Source of the DNA: Rhizobiaceae bacterium
Lineage (GTDB): Bacteria; Pseudomonadota; Alphaproteobacteria; Rhizobiales; Rhizobiaceae
DNA length: 64,000 nt
Direction of reading: 5' to 3'
Assembly (NCBI GenBank): GCA_029233925.1
Contig: JARGOX010000004.1
Location: 124,001-188,000, forward strand
Shown here: piece by piece, positions 25,150 to 32,944 of the stretch
Layout of the letters: each line of letters starts with the position of its first letter
How positions within the stretch are numbered: position 1 is the first letter of the stretch
Program-made: the position numbers and the translations under genes
The notes under the pieces: generated by a model
What the model saw: only the letters and a program-made list of their open reading frames with translations
What the model was told of the DNA's origin: nothing
Database searches by the model: none

Positions 25150-26172
25150 TCAAGCGCCGTTGAGCACAGGAAATACGATCTCGTATTTCAATCCGCCATC
25201 GTCCGGAATATAGACGGCATGACCATTGAGGGATGCGGGAACTATTTTTTCAAGCAGCATGCGTTCGAAATCCGGCAAAGGTGTGCGCTGCGCCACCTGC
25301 ATATCAGTTGGTGATTGCGTGATGTTCTGTTCATGCCAGACAAGTGTGGCAAGATCGTTTTGTCCAGTGCGTTTGCGCGTGCACCTGACCAAGATGGATT
25401 GTTTGCCCTTGGCCAGCAATCGATGTGATGCGGCCTGAACAATCAGCTCATGCAGGGCAAGCCCCAGATACAGGGACGCATTGGGCGACAAGCGTATATT
25501 CTCACCCTCGAATGCAATCGCTTTCATGCCATCAGGTAAATATTTTTCCGCCTGTTGGCTGACATGACTTTGAAGGTGCGCACCTTTCCAGTCCGAATCG
25601 GTCACCAGATCCTGCGCATGGGCAAGGGAATGAAGACGTCCACGAAAACGCTTGACATAGGCATCCAACGTGTCGCTGTGTCTGGCTGTCTGAGTGGCCA
25701 CGCTTTGAATGATGGAAAGAAGATTTTTTGACCTGTGGCTGACTTCTCGCAGCAAAGACAGGGTTATACGCTCTGCCGTCCTCTTGGCAGACAGGTCGCG
25801 GATGACGGTCAACAGATAGGGTGACCCACTGCCGCCGTATATCAGTTGGACATCAAACTCGAACACGCTTTCCTGATCCGGCTTCAATTCAAGGCGTTCC
25901 GTTTTGCCAGTCAGCAAGACGCGGTCCTTCAAAGCAGCCAAAGCGCGTGCGATCTCATCTCCAAAGATTGTCAGATCGTCGGGTTCATTTGCTTGCTGAA
26001 CCGACCAGCGGTCGAACAGATTGGTGATCAAAAGATAGCGTTTTGCAGCGCTTTGAACGGTCATGCACAGACCTGCCCTGGCCAGTGCCGCAACAAGGTA
26101 ACTCTGGCGCTCTTTGTCGTCCTGATCCGTTCTTTGCCAAGTTACCCATTTTTCCACGACGATTACCCGCAC
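25150..26172 (-). CDS. HWE-type sensor kinase with degenerate ATP-binding domain
   Basis: 340 residues from GTG 26172 (ribosome site weak, start uncertain). The N-terminal 130 residues resemble a PAS domain, ending FDVQLIYGGSGSPYLLTVIRDLS. The phosphoacceptor is His in LLREVSHRSKNLLSIIQ. In the ATPase part, the N-box reads ALHELIVQAASHRLL where HWE kinases have ALHELATNAAKYGAL, so the essential Asn is Gln; the glycine-rich lid (GFG) is absent. It may be a phosphatase or need a partner. It lies downstream of phyR with its own EcfG-type promoter, so a role in the stress phosphorelay is likely. Confidence 0.8.
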   Translation of the reverse strand: MRVIVVEKWVTWQRTDQDDKERQSYLVAALARAGLCMTVQSAAKRYLLITNLFDRWSVQQANEPDDLTIFGDEIARALAALKDRVLLTGKTERLELKPDQESVFEFDVQLIYGGSGSPYLLTVIRDLSAKRTAERITLSLLREVSHRSKNLLSIIQSVATQTARHSDTLDAYVKRFRGRLHSLAHAQDLVTDSDWKGAHLQSHVSQQAEKYLPDGMKAIAFEGENIRLSPNASLYLGLALHELIVQAASHRLLAKGKQSILVRCTRKRTGQNDLATLVWHEQNITQSPTDMQVAQRTPLPDFERMLLEKIVPASLNGHAVYIPDDGGLKYEIVFPVLNGA

Positions 26173-26323
26173 TTGTTACTCTATTGCACCGAAGCAACGC
26201 GTGCTCCGGGAGGACCAGTTCCACACCCGCAGGCAATTTGACACTCATCAGCTATGAGGACGCCTTACCATGTCATGGCATAGTACAACATGACATGCCT
26301 CCAGGTTGCTTCAACAGAGCGTC

Positions 26324-26348
26324 AACGCACGTCAGGTCATATGGTTCC
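26324..26348 (-). promoter_or_regulatory. EcfG-type promoter before the HWE kinase gene
   Basis: Minus strand GGAAC (26348-26344), 16 bases, CGTT (26327-26324). It lies just beyond the phyR stop and about 150 bases before the kinase GTG, which would give a long leader. Confidence 0.62.
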
Positions 26349-26367
26349 AAACTCATTTCATTGCCCA

Positions 26368-27162
26368 TCAGGCGGCAGTCGTCGCCTTTTCATCGAAAAA
26401 CAGTGCCTGACTGATCAGGGCTTTCAGCATGGATGGGCTGAAAGGCTTTGTTACGACAAAAGCAGGTTCCGGCCGGTCACCTGTCAGCAGGCGTTCCGGG
26501 AAAGCCGTGATGAAAATCACAGGAATTGTCTCATTGCCGAGAATCTCGTTGACAGCATCAATACCTGAACTGCCGTCAGCCAACTGAATATCGGCCAATA
26601 TCATTTTAGGCCGGGTCTTGTTGAAAAGGTCCACAGCCTCCGTATGGGTGCGCGCAATGCCCGTAACAGAGTGTCCGAGGTCCATGACAATTTGTTCGAT
26701 ATCCACGGCAATCAAAGGCTCATCCTCGATGATCATGATGTCTGTGGCGATCTGACGTGAAATCTCCTCGGATGCCTCATCCAGAAGCCCTTCCACCCGA
26801 CCCTCTTCAACGCCGAGAATCTCGGCTGTCTCTTCCTTAGAGAAGGTTTCAACGGCAACAAGCAGAAATGCCTGACGCGGCAATGCGGGTATTGCTGCAA
26901 GGTTGGCTGCGGCACGCCGCTCCCAGACAAATGCGGACGGGCTGGGCTCAATTCTAATGTCAAGGGAACGAAATGCCGTACAAAACAGTTTATAGAGGGC
27001 AACACGATCACTCGACGCATCGGGAAAAATCGAAATATCGGCAATCAGAGCTTCCAATGTTGCAGCCACATAGGCATCGCCGGATGTCTGTGAGCCAGTA
27101 AAGGCACGTGCGTATCGGCGCAGAAGCGGCAGATACGGGGCGATCTTGGTGGACAATGACAT
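26368..27162 (-). CDS. phyR: General stress response regulator PhyR
   Basis: 264 residues with AGGAGA before ATG. Residues 1-135 are the sigma-like domain that mimics EcfG and binds NepR (LRRYARAFTGSQTSGDAYVAATLEAL and AIPALPRQAFLLVAVETFSKEETAEILGV). Residues 138-255 are a receiver domain with acidic IIEDEP, phosphoacceptor Asp in ILADIQL, Thr in VIFITAF and Lys in VVTKPF. When phosphorylated it sequesters the anti-sigma factor. It is divergent from nepR-ecfG with back-to-back EcfG-type promoters between them. Confidence 0.97.
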   Translation of the reverse strand: MSLSTKIAPYLPLLRRYARAFTGSQTSGDAYVAATLEALIADISIFPDASSDRVALYKLFCTAFRSLDIRIEPSPSAFVWERRAAANLAAIPALPRQAFLLVAVETFSKEETAEILGVEEGRVEGLLDEASEEISRQIATDIMIIEDEPLIAVDIEQIVMDLGHSVTGIARTHTEAVDLFNKTRPKMILADIQLADGSSGIDAVNEILGNETIPVIFITAFPERLLTGDRPEPAFVVTKPFSPSMLKALISQALFFDEKATTAA

Positions 27163-27209
27163 AGAGATCTCTCCTGAAAATCAAATTTTTTTGTGCTACT
27201 CTGTGTTCC

Positions 27210-27234
27210 AACGCGCAATGAAAAAATAAGTTCC
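27210..27234 (-). promoter_or_regulatory. EcfG-type promoter of phyR
   Basis: Minus strand GGAAC (27234-27230), 16 bases, CGTT (27213-27210), 48 bases before the phyR ATG. The -35 element is ten bases from that of the divergent nepR promoter. Confidence 0.82.
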
Positions 27235-27243
27235 GAAAAAAAT

Positions 27244-27268
27244 GGAACTTATTTCGCTTTGCCGCGTT
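27244..27268 (+). promoter_or_regulatory. EcfG-type promoter of nepR-ecfG
   Basis: GGAAC (27244-27248), 16 bases, CGTT (27265-27268), 36 bases before the nepR ATG; implies autoregulation of the anti-sigma/sigma pair. Confidence 0.85.
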
Positions 27269-27303
27269 TGATGAATTGAACACTACAGGAAAGACGTATT
27301 CCG

Positions 27304-27498
27304 ATGAACAGTAAAAAGCCAGCAGGAGGGTCGAACATCCCCTATTCTGACGACATGGATCCCAACAACGCGATATCGCAGCAGCTACGCGCTATTTATC
27401 AGGAAATCGAGTCAGAAGCGATTCCAGACCGTTTCCTGGACCTGCTCGAGAAACTTGATGCGGCCGAAGCGTCGCAGAAACGTGGGGCTGATAAGTGA
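27304..27498 (+). CDS. nepR: Anti-sigma factor NepR
   Basis: 64 residues, the usual NepR size. The core AISQQLRAIYQEIESEAIPDRFLDLLEKLD holds the two amphipathic helices that clamp the sigma factor. In the unstressed cell it binds EcfG; phosphorylated PhyR displaces it. Its TGA overlaps the GTG of ecfG (GTGA at 27495-27498), coupling the two. Transcription is likely from the EcfG-type promoter at 27244-27268. Confidence 0.95.
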   Translation: MNSKKPAGGSNIPYSDDMDPNNAISQQLRAIYQEIESEAIPDRFLDLLEKLDAAEASQKRGADK

Positions 27499-28058
27499 CC
27501 ACAGATCAAGAACCTGAATTCAGTTTCAAGCGTGAGATGCTTGCGGCGCTTCCAAGCCTGCGTGCTTTTGCAATGTCACTGGTGAGGAATTCACATAACG
27601 CTGACGACCTCGTTCAGGACACCATCCTCAAGGCCTGGGGAAAACAGGATTCTTTTGAGGTTGGTACGAATATCAAGGCCTGGCTTTTCACCATTCTTCG
27701 CAATGATTTCTATAGCAAGATGCGCAAGAATGGACGTGAAGTGGAAGACAAGGATGGCGCCATGACGGCAAGCCTGTCCGTGCATCCCGAACAATATGGC
27801 GCCATGGATCTGCTGGATTTTCGCAAGGCTCTGGATGGATTACCGGAGGATCAGCGTGAAGCCATCATTCTGGTCGGTGCGTCAGGCTTTTCCTATGAGG
27901 AAGCTGCTGAAATATGCAGTTGTGCCATTGGAACGATCAAAAGTCGTGTCAGTCGGGCACGCAACAATTTGCACGAGACACTCAAAATCGAAGGCGAAGG
28001 CGAATTCGGCCCAGACAAAAACTCCATCGCCACGACCTCACGCGCTTTCATGCATTGA
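27495..28058 (+). CDS. ecfG: ECF sigma factor EcfG of the general stress response
   Basis: 187 residues from GTG 27495. Region 2 is at about 20-80 (SLVRNSHNADDLVQDTILKAWGKQDSF, then NIKAWLFTILRNDFYSKMRK) and region 4 at about 115-165 (LDGLPEDQREAIILVGASGFSYEEAAEICSCAIGTIKSRVSRAR). It directs RNA polymerase to GGAAC/CGTT promoters, several of which occur in the following 15 kb. Coupled to nepR by a four-base overlap. Confidence 0.97.
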   Translation: MTTDQEPEFSFKREMLAALPSLRAFAMSLVRNSHNADDLVQDTILKAWGKQDSFEVGTNIKAWLFTILRNDFYSKMRKNGREVEDKDGAMTASLSVHPEQYGAMDLLDFRKALDGLPEDQREAIILVGASGFSYEEAAEICSCAIGTIKSRVSRARNNLHETLKIEGEGEFGPDKNSIATTSRAFMH

Positions 28059-28121
28059 GGCAGATGCGCGGGACGCTCTTTTCGAATGTTTCTGCATCCC
28101 AATGGTTTTATCAGGATGTGT

Positions 28122-28146
28122 GGAACCAAAACCATTCCCGCAGGTT
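28122..28146 (+). promoter_or_regulatory. Possible EcfG-type promoter (one -10 mismatch) before the lipid kinase
   Basis: GGAAC, 16 bases, then GGTT instead of CGTT, 123 bases before the ATG at 28269. A degenerate match, so only a candidate. Confidence 0.35.
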
Positions 28147-28268
28147 TTGCTCTCATCACTCTATATGAATAGCAAGCCTGCGCAGATGAAACCGCAACAT
28201 TGGCTCAATGGCCTGTAAAGGCCCTGAATAGTCAGCGCTCCATCTGAAGGCTGACTGAGGAATGCCCA

Positions 28269-29189
28269 ATGCGCATCACAGCCCTTTTAAACGCAGAAAG
28301 CGGCACGCTTAAAACCGCCGATATTAGTGGCTTGTGCGATCACATCGAAAATTCGTTCTCCCACAAGGGCCATGGAGTTTCCTGTAAAATTGCCGGTGCC
28401 GGTGATTTTTCGCGTTATCTCAGCGAGGCAGCGGCGTCCAATGCAGATGTTATCCTGGCAGCTGGTGGCGACGGGTCGATCTCTGCGGCGGCATCCCATT
28501 GCTGGAAAAACAACAAATGTCTGGCCGTGATTCCCGCGGGCACAATGAACCTGTTTGCACGCTCGCTGGGGATTCCACTGGACCTGCATGAAGCCGTGAC
28601 GGCACTGGCTGATGGACGCACCACTTTTTGCGACATTGCCACAGCCAATGGTCGACCCTTCGTCCATCAATATTCTGTCGGCATGCAGCCCAAGCTTGCC
28701 GAAGACCGAAAGAACTACGATTACAATTCCCGGCTGGCCAAGATTTTTGCCAGCCTTCGGGCTCTGACATCGCAGCTTTCACGCCCACCTTCGGTTCATG
28801 CCAAATGGACCATCGATGATCAGTTGCAGGAAGAACGGCTCAGCATCATTGCCGTATCCAACAATCCCTATGGTGAGGGACACCTTCCCTATGCAGACGA
28901 CCTGCAGGGTGGCGTGCTCGGTGTCTATACAGCAAAGGTGCTCAATGCCACCGCCAACATGAAGCTGGCAGCCAGCCTGATGGCCGGCACCTGGGCATCC
29001 AACCCCGATTTTCACCAGCAAATCAGCCAGCAGACCATTGTGGAATTTGCGCGACACCACCGCACAAAATCTGCCCTGATCGATGGCGAACTGATTCCAC
29101 TGGAAAACAAGGTTGTCATTCGGTCCCTGCCGAAAGCCTTGCAAGTGCTGGTACCTGGCGGCATTGTGAACCCGAATGTCACCGGCTGA
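28269..29189 (+). CDS. Diacylglycerol kinase-family lipid kinase
   Basis: 306 residues with GAGGAATG before ATG. The catalytic core motif GGDGS is in ILAAGGDGSISAAASHC, and the nucleotide-binding loop in VIPAGTMNLFARSLGIP (the family GTxNxxA). The C-terminal half (FCDIATANGRPFVHQYSVGMQ and ALIDGELI) is the usual beta-sandwich. It would phosphorylate a lipid such as diacylglycerol at the inner membrane. It follows ecfG by 210 bases in the same direction. Confidence 0.9.
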   Translation: MRITALLNAESGTLKTADISGLCDHIENSFSHKGHGVSCKIAGAGDFSRYLSEAAASNADVILAAGGDGSISAAASHCWKNNKCLAVIPAGTMNLFARSLGIPLDLHEAVTALADGRTTFCDIATANGRPFVHQYSVGMQPKLAEDRKNYDYNSRLAKIFASLRALTSQLSRPPSVHAKWTIDDQLQEERLSIIAVSNNPYGEGHLPYADDLQGGVLGVYTAKVLNATANMKLAASLMAGTWASNPDFHQQISQQTIVEFARHHRTKSALIDGELIPLENKVVIRSLPKALQVLVPGGIVNPNVTG

Positions 29190-29271
29190 CCGGCAGGTCA
29201 TTTCGATTTTCTCGGGTCCGGTTTCCTGTCTGCCGGTTCTTCACCTCAATTGAAAGTCTTCTGGAGTTGCC

Positions 29272-30543
29272 ATGCCGTTGAATTTGCTCCGCTACCCCTT
29301 CGTCATGCTGCTGACGCTGCCTGCTTTGATTGCGTTGAGCATCGCTGCACTCTCGCCGATTGTCGTTACTGTGGAGCAGTCCATTTCCTTTGCAGACAAA
29401 ACACCCTTCATTCTCAGATTCGAGGCCGACAGCGCGCGAGGCATATTGTCGGTTGTGGCGGCAGCGGCCATCACTGCGCTCAGCCTGACCTATTCCCTTG
29501 TGCTCGTGGTTTTCACTTTGGCAGCAGGCAATATCGGGCCACGCCTACTCAAGCGCTTCAGCTCCGACCCGATCAACCAGTTCACTGCAGGCCTATTCGG
29601 AGGGACATTTCTCTATGCTCTTGTCACCTTGATATTCGTGCAGACTGAATTTGTGCCGAGGATCACCATAGCAGGCGCTGTCCTGCTGGCTATTCTTTGT
29701 GTCTTCCAACTGATTTTCTTCGTTCGCCACGTCTCCCAAAGTGTAACAATTGATGACGAAATCGCCAAGATCACGCAGCAATTGGGATCGGCACTCGCAG
29801 ACCATCTGAGAAAACTGGAAGAGGTCAACGACCTGCCGGATACGGATTGCCCGCATGAACTGAATGCGGGCACAGCCGGTTATGTGGGTGCCGTGAACGA
29901 AGCTGCACTTGTCGCACTTGCTGCCCAGCATGACCTTACATTGCGGCTTGAAAAACCCCCGGGACAATTTGTCCTGGGTGATGAAGTTCTTCTCGTCATG
30001 TCCGGCACCGTCGATGATGAAGTCGCCGATGAAATCCGCAGCCTGATCGACATAGACCACGCACGTTCACAGACCAGACCCATCGAGTTTTCAATTCATC
30101 TGCTGGTGGAAATCGCGTTGAGAGCCCTGTCACCGGGGGTCAATGATGCCTATACGGCCATTGCAGCAATCGACAGTCTGTCCAGCGCCTTTGCCACGAT
30201 CGCAGACGAGAACCTGCGTCCTCTTAGCATATTGGATGAGGATGACACGGCCCGGCTGATCATGCCCGAACTCTCAGTCAAAAGCCTGGTGGGTCAGGCA
30301 TTCCATCCCCTGCGCCGTGCCGCCGCGGATAATCTTCTGGTAGCACAATCACTGGCGCGGGCCCTCGCCCGTCTCCAGGCAGTGGGTGGCGCAGCCATGG
30401 AGGATATCATCGAAAAACACGCCGCATTGATGGTGCGTGAACTCGAACGCGCCGGGCATCTTGATCACGACATTGGCAGCGTTACGGAATATCTGCCGGA
30501 AAAATACCGCTCAACAGCGCGCTCTCCCCGGCAGGAAGACTGA
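29272..30543 (+). CDS. DUF2254 family membrane protein
   Basis: 423 residues with GGAG five bases before ATG. Four hydrophobic segments lie in the first 160 residues (LLTLPALIALSIAALSPIVV, ILSVVAAAAITALSLTYSLVLVVFT, FGGTFLYALVTLIFV, AGAVLLAILCVFQLIFFV), followed by a large soluble domain with SPGVNDAYTAIAAIDSL, the conserved DUF2254 block. Function of the family is not established. Likely part of the stress-related gene set around it. Confidence 0.88.
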   Translation: MPLNLLRYPFVMLLTLPALIALSIAALSPIVVTVEQSISFADKTPFILRFEADSARGILSVVAAAAITALSLTYSLVLVVFTLAAGNIGPRLLKRFSSDPINQFTAGLFGGTFLYALVTLIFVQTEFVPRITIAGAVLLAILCVFQLIFFVRHVSQSVTIDDEIAKITQQLGSALADHLRKLEEVNDLPDTDCPHELNAGTAGYVGAVNEAALVALAAQHDLTLRLEKPPGQFVLGDEVLLVMSGTVDDEVADEIRSLIDIDHARSQTRPIEFSIHLLVEIALRALSPGVNDAYTAIAAIDSLSSAFATIADENLRPLSILDEDDTARLIMPELSVKSLVGQAFHPLRRAAADNLLVAQSLARALARLQAVGGAAMEDIIEKHAALMVRELERAGHLDHDIGSVTEYLPEKYRSTARSPRQED

Positions 30544-30804
30544 TTCAGGAGCCGCCTTCTCTATAGACGCCGTGAGACAACAGGTATGTTGGAGTTTGTC
30601 GGCATCTATATTCCGTCGCCGCAGGGTATTTTCGCGGCGATGTCAGTTGCTGCACCTGTCGGTGTCTTGGCTGTCGAACAAGTCCTTTACGCGTCTCAAG
30701 CCCGACCGTTCGGCATGCAAAAAAAGACGACAGGCAACATCAGAATCTTACGATCACGTCAAAACACGTGAAAGCAAAGCACCACAGATCCGGAATCAGG
30801 CGCC

Positions 30805-32181
30805 TCAAGTCCCGCCAAACTCATTGGGCGCCTCGTCACTCAAAAGGTCGGTGACCACGCTGGAATCGCGTTCCTCATCGACGCGCTTTTCCAGTTCCGG
30901 ATCGACATCGGTATTCTGCGGCTGTGCGGATTCGGCCTGCGCCCGGACTGCAGGTTCATCTCTGGCAGTTTTCTGCGCGGGTTTTGAGCTGTCTCCTGCA
31001 TTGAGGCTCATCACACCCTCATCGAAACGCAAGCGATAGGTGGGCTCCGGCAACAGGAACCCGTTGGCTTCCAGCGCCCTTTTGACCAGACGCATGGCTT
31101 CGGAACGCGCCTTTACGAAACTTGTATCCTGCTGGTTGATCCAGCCGGCGAAGGTCAGGATGACATTGGAATCTCCAAGTTCATCGATCCATGCTTCGGC
31201 CAGGGGGTCTTCCAGTACAAATTCAAGGGCTGCGATCGTGGCAAGGCCGGTCTCCAGCGCTTTGCTCAGATCACTGTCTGAATCGACCCCGAGACTGAAC
31301 AGGAACCGCCTTTCGGGATTGGTTGAGTAATTGACGATATTTCCCTTGAAAACGGTGGAATTGGGAATGCGTATATGATTGCCATTGGCCTCCATCAGGA
31401 TCGTCGCGCGCGACGTCAGGGCGATGACAAAACCCTCAAACCCTTCGATGGCAACAAAATCTTTCGGCCGGAACGGCTGCCGGATGCTGAGCAAAATACT
31501 GGCAATATAATTTTCAACGGTGTCACGCACCGCGAAACCGACCGCCAGACCGATAATCCCGGCTGCTCCCAGCAGGGTGGACAGCAAAGCTGTTGCACCC
31601 AGAATATCAAGCGCCAGAACCGCACCTATGACGATGAACAGGATGCGCACGATCTGCCGGATAAGATTGGCAATAAAGGCATTGGGTGCAATCCGGTTCC
31701 ACGGCCAGTTGCGTGCCGCAAGAAACAGGCCTGCACCGCTGACCAGCGCCCAGAAACACATCGCCACAATAAACAATGGAAAATAGTTCAAGGCCTGCAA
31801 GAGGCGTGTTTCGAGTCGCTCATAAACCGGCACAAGCCGCTCCGTAACAGATGTTTCCTCCTCGATCTGATTGGTGACCGCCACAACGCCATCGACCCGC
31901 GAGGCCAGCATTTCCGCCTTGTCTGCCAGCGGTGTCTCCCTCACATTGCCGCGAAGTGAAACCACACCTGCACGAACCAGAACCCTGACATTCTCCAGGC
32001 CATCCAGTTCATGAAATATCTCCCTGATACGGGTTTCAATTTCCCAATCGTCAATGGCATTGGCTCCGGCAGCGATCTCCGGCATTGTTGTGGTCGTCTG
32101 CGCAGCAGTCTGACTTGTGGCCGGCAGCAAACCCATTGTCACCACGACCAGAAAAAGACCTATCACATATTGAAACCGCAC
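30805..32181 (-). CDS. Mechanosensitive ion channel (MscS type) with periplasmic BON domain
   Basis: 458 residues from GTG 32181, preceded by GAGG; a TTG at 32208 keeps the frame open. Signal peptide at about 1-25. A BON domain (about 40-105, NVRVLVRAGVVSLRGNVRE) follows. Then three or four helices, the last being the pore helix LLGAAGIIGLAVGFAVRDTVENYIASILL, and the MscS beta domain (DFVAIEGFEGFVIALTSRATILMEANGNHIRIPNS-type sequence). It releases solutes on osmotic downshock. The acidic tail of about 70 residues is unusual. Confidence 0.92.
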   Translation of the reverse strand: MRFQYVIGLFLVVVTMGLLPATSQTAAQTTTTMPEIAAGANAIDDWEIETRIREIFHELDGLENVRVLVRAGVVSLRGNVRETPLADKAEMLASRVDGVVAVTNQIEEETSVTERLVPVYERLETRLLQALNYFPLFIVAMCFWALVSGAGLFLAARNWPWNRIAPNAFIANLIRQIVRILFIVIGAVLALDILGATALLSTLLGAAGIIGLAVGFAVRDTVENYIASILLSIRQPFRPKDFVAIEGFEGFVIALTSRATILMEANGNHIRIPNSTVFKGNIVNYSTNPERRFLFSLGVDSDSDLSKALETGLATIAALEFVLEDPLAEAWIDELGDSNVILTFAGWINQQDTSFVKARSEAMRLVKRALEANGFLLPEPTYRLRFDEGVMSLNAGDSSKPAQKTARDEPAVRAQAESAQPQNTDVDPELEKRVDEERDSSVVTDLLSDEAPNEFGGT

Positions 32182-32377
32182 CGGCACCTCGCTTCGTTTT
32201 GAAAACAAACTATCAACACAGATGGGATCTGGCTATTGACTTGTTTCCGATCACAAATTGAACTGCCTTCATGACAAGACGACCGCTACACTGTTTCTGA
32301 TCGGATTGACCTGGCTTCCCGTATGGGTCAAATTTGGCTATTCGACCCTTTCTGTTTGACGAACCCGCCTGGCTTTT

Positions 32378-32944
32378 ATGGATCTGCACAAACATCTTCG
32401 AGAAAATACGCGATCGGCCCATGGCAGAGTCGACCAATTGTTCGGCGGTCTCATGCTGTCCAAACGGCGTGATTACCTGTTGTTCTTGCTGAGCCACTAC
32501 CTGGCCCATCGAACTCTGGATAATTATTTTTCCGATGTTTTACCCCTTGAGGAAAGACCACCCTTCGTATCATCATTACTGGAGGGAGACCTGTTTGCGC
32601 TCGGATTTAAAAGCGACTTGAAAATTCCCGTCAGCATGGGCGATGAGACGGCCCCGCTTGGGGTGAGTTATGTAATTGCCGGCGCCCATTTTGGTCAGCG
32701 CGTCCTGCGTTCGCGTTGGGCCAGGTCGAGCGACAGGGGCATACTTGGCGCGGGCGCCTATCTGACATCACAGGACATGGCACTTTTTTGGCCGATTGTG
32801 CGTAAAAGAATGGAGATCGAAAGACCGTCTGCTTGCGATCTTGCCCGTCTGGTTCGCAGCGCGAACGCTACATTCGGTCTTTTTGAATATTGTTTTGACC
32901 GTGCGCTGGGGGAGGTTTCACACATTGAACAGCAAACATGTTGA
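32378..32944 (+). CDS. bphO: Heme oxygenase, biliverdin-producing
   Basis: 188 residues. The proximal heme His is in ENTRSAHGRVDQLFGG near residue 15, and the distal-helix Gly region is seen in PLGVSYVIAGAHFGQRVL. It cleaves heme to biliverdin, CO and iron. The gene end overlaps the phytochrome start by 20 bases, the classic pairing that supplies the chromophore. No EcfG motif was found upstream. Confidence 0.9.
   Translation: MDLHKHLRENTRSAHGRVDQLFGGLMLSKRRDYLLFLLSHYLAHRTLDNYFSDVLPLEERPPFVSSLLEGDLFALGFKSDLKIPVSMGDETAPLGVSYVIAGAHFGQRVLRSRWARSSDRGILGAGAYLTSQDMALFWPIVRKRMEIERPSACDLARLVRSANATFGLFEYCFDRALGEVSHIEQQTC

Noticed and set aside
26196-26222. GGAAC and CGTT pair close to the HWE kinase start
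   Set aside because: The spacer is 18 bases rather than 16; the exact site at 26324-26348 is preferred.
30586-30771. 61-codon plus-strand frame between DUF2254 and the MscS gene
   Set aside because: No ribosome site of note, basic tail without a fold pattern, and no neighbour linkage; treated as non-coding.
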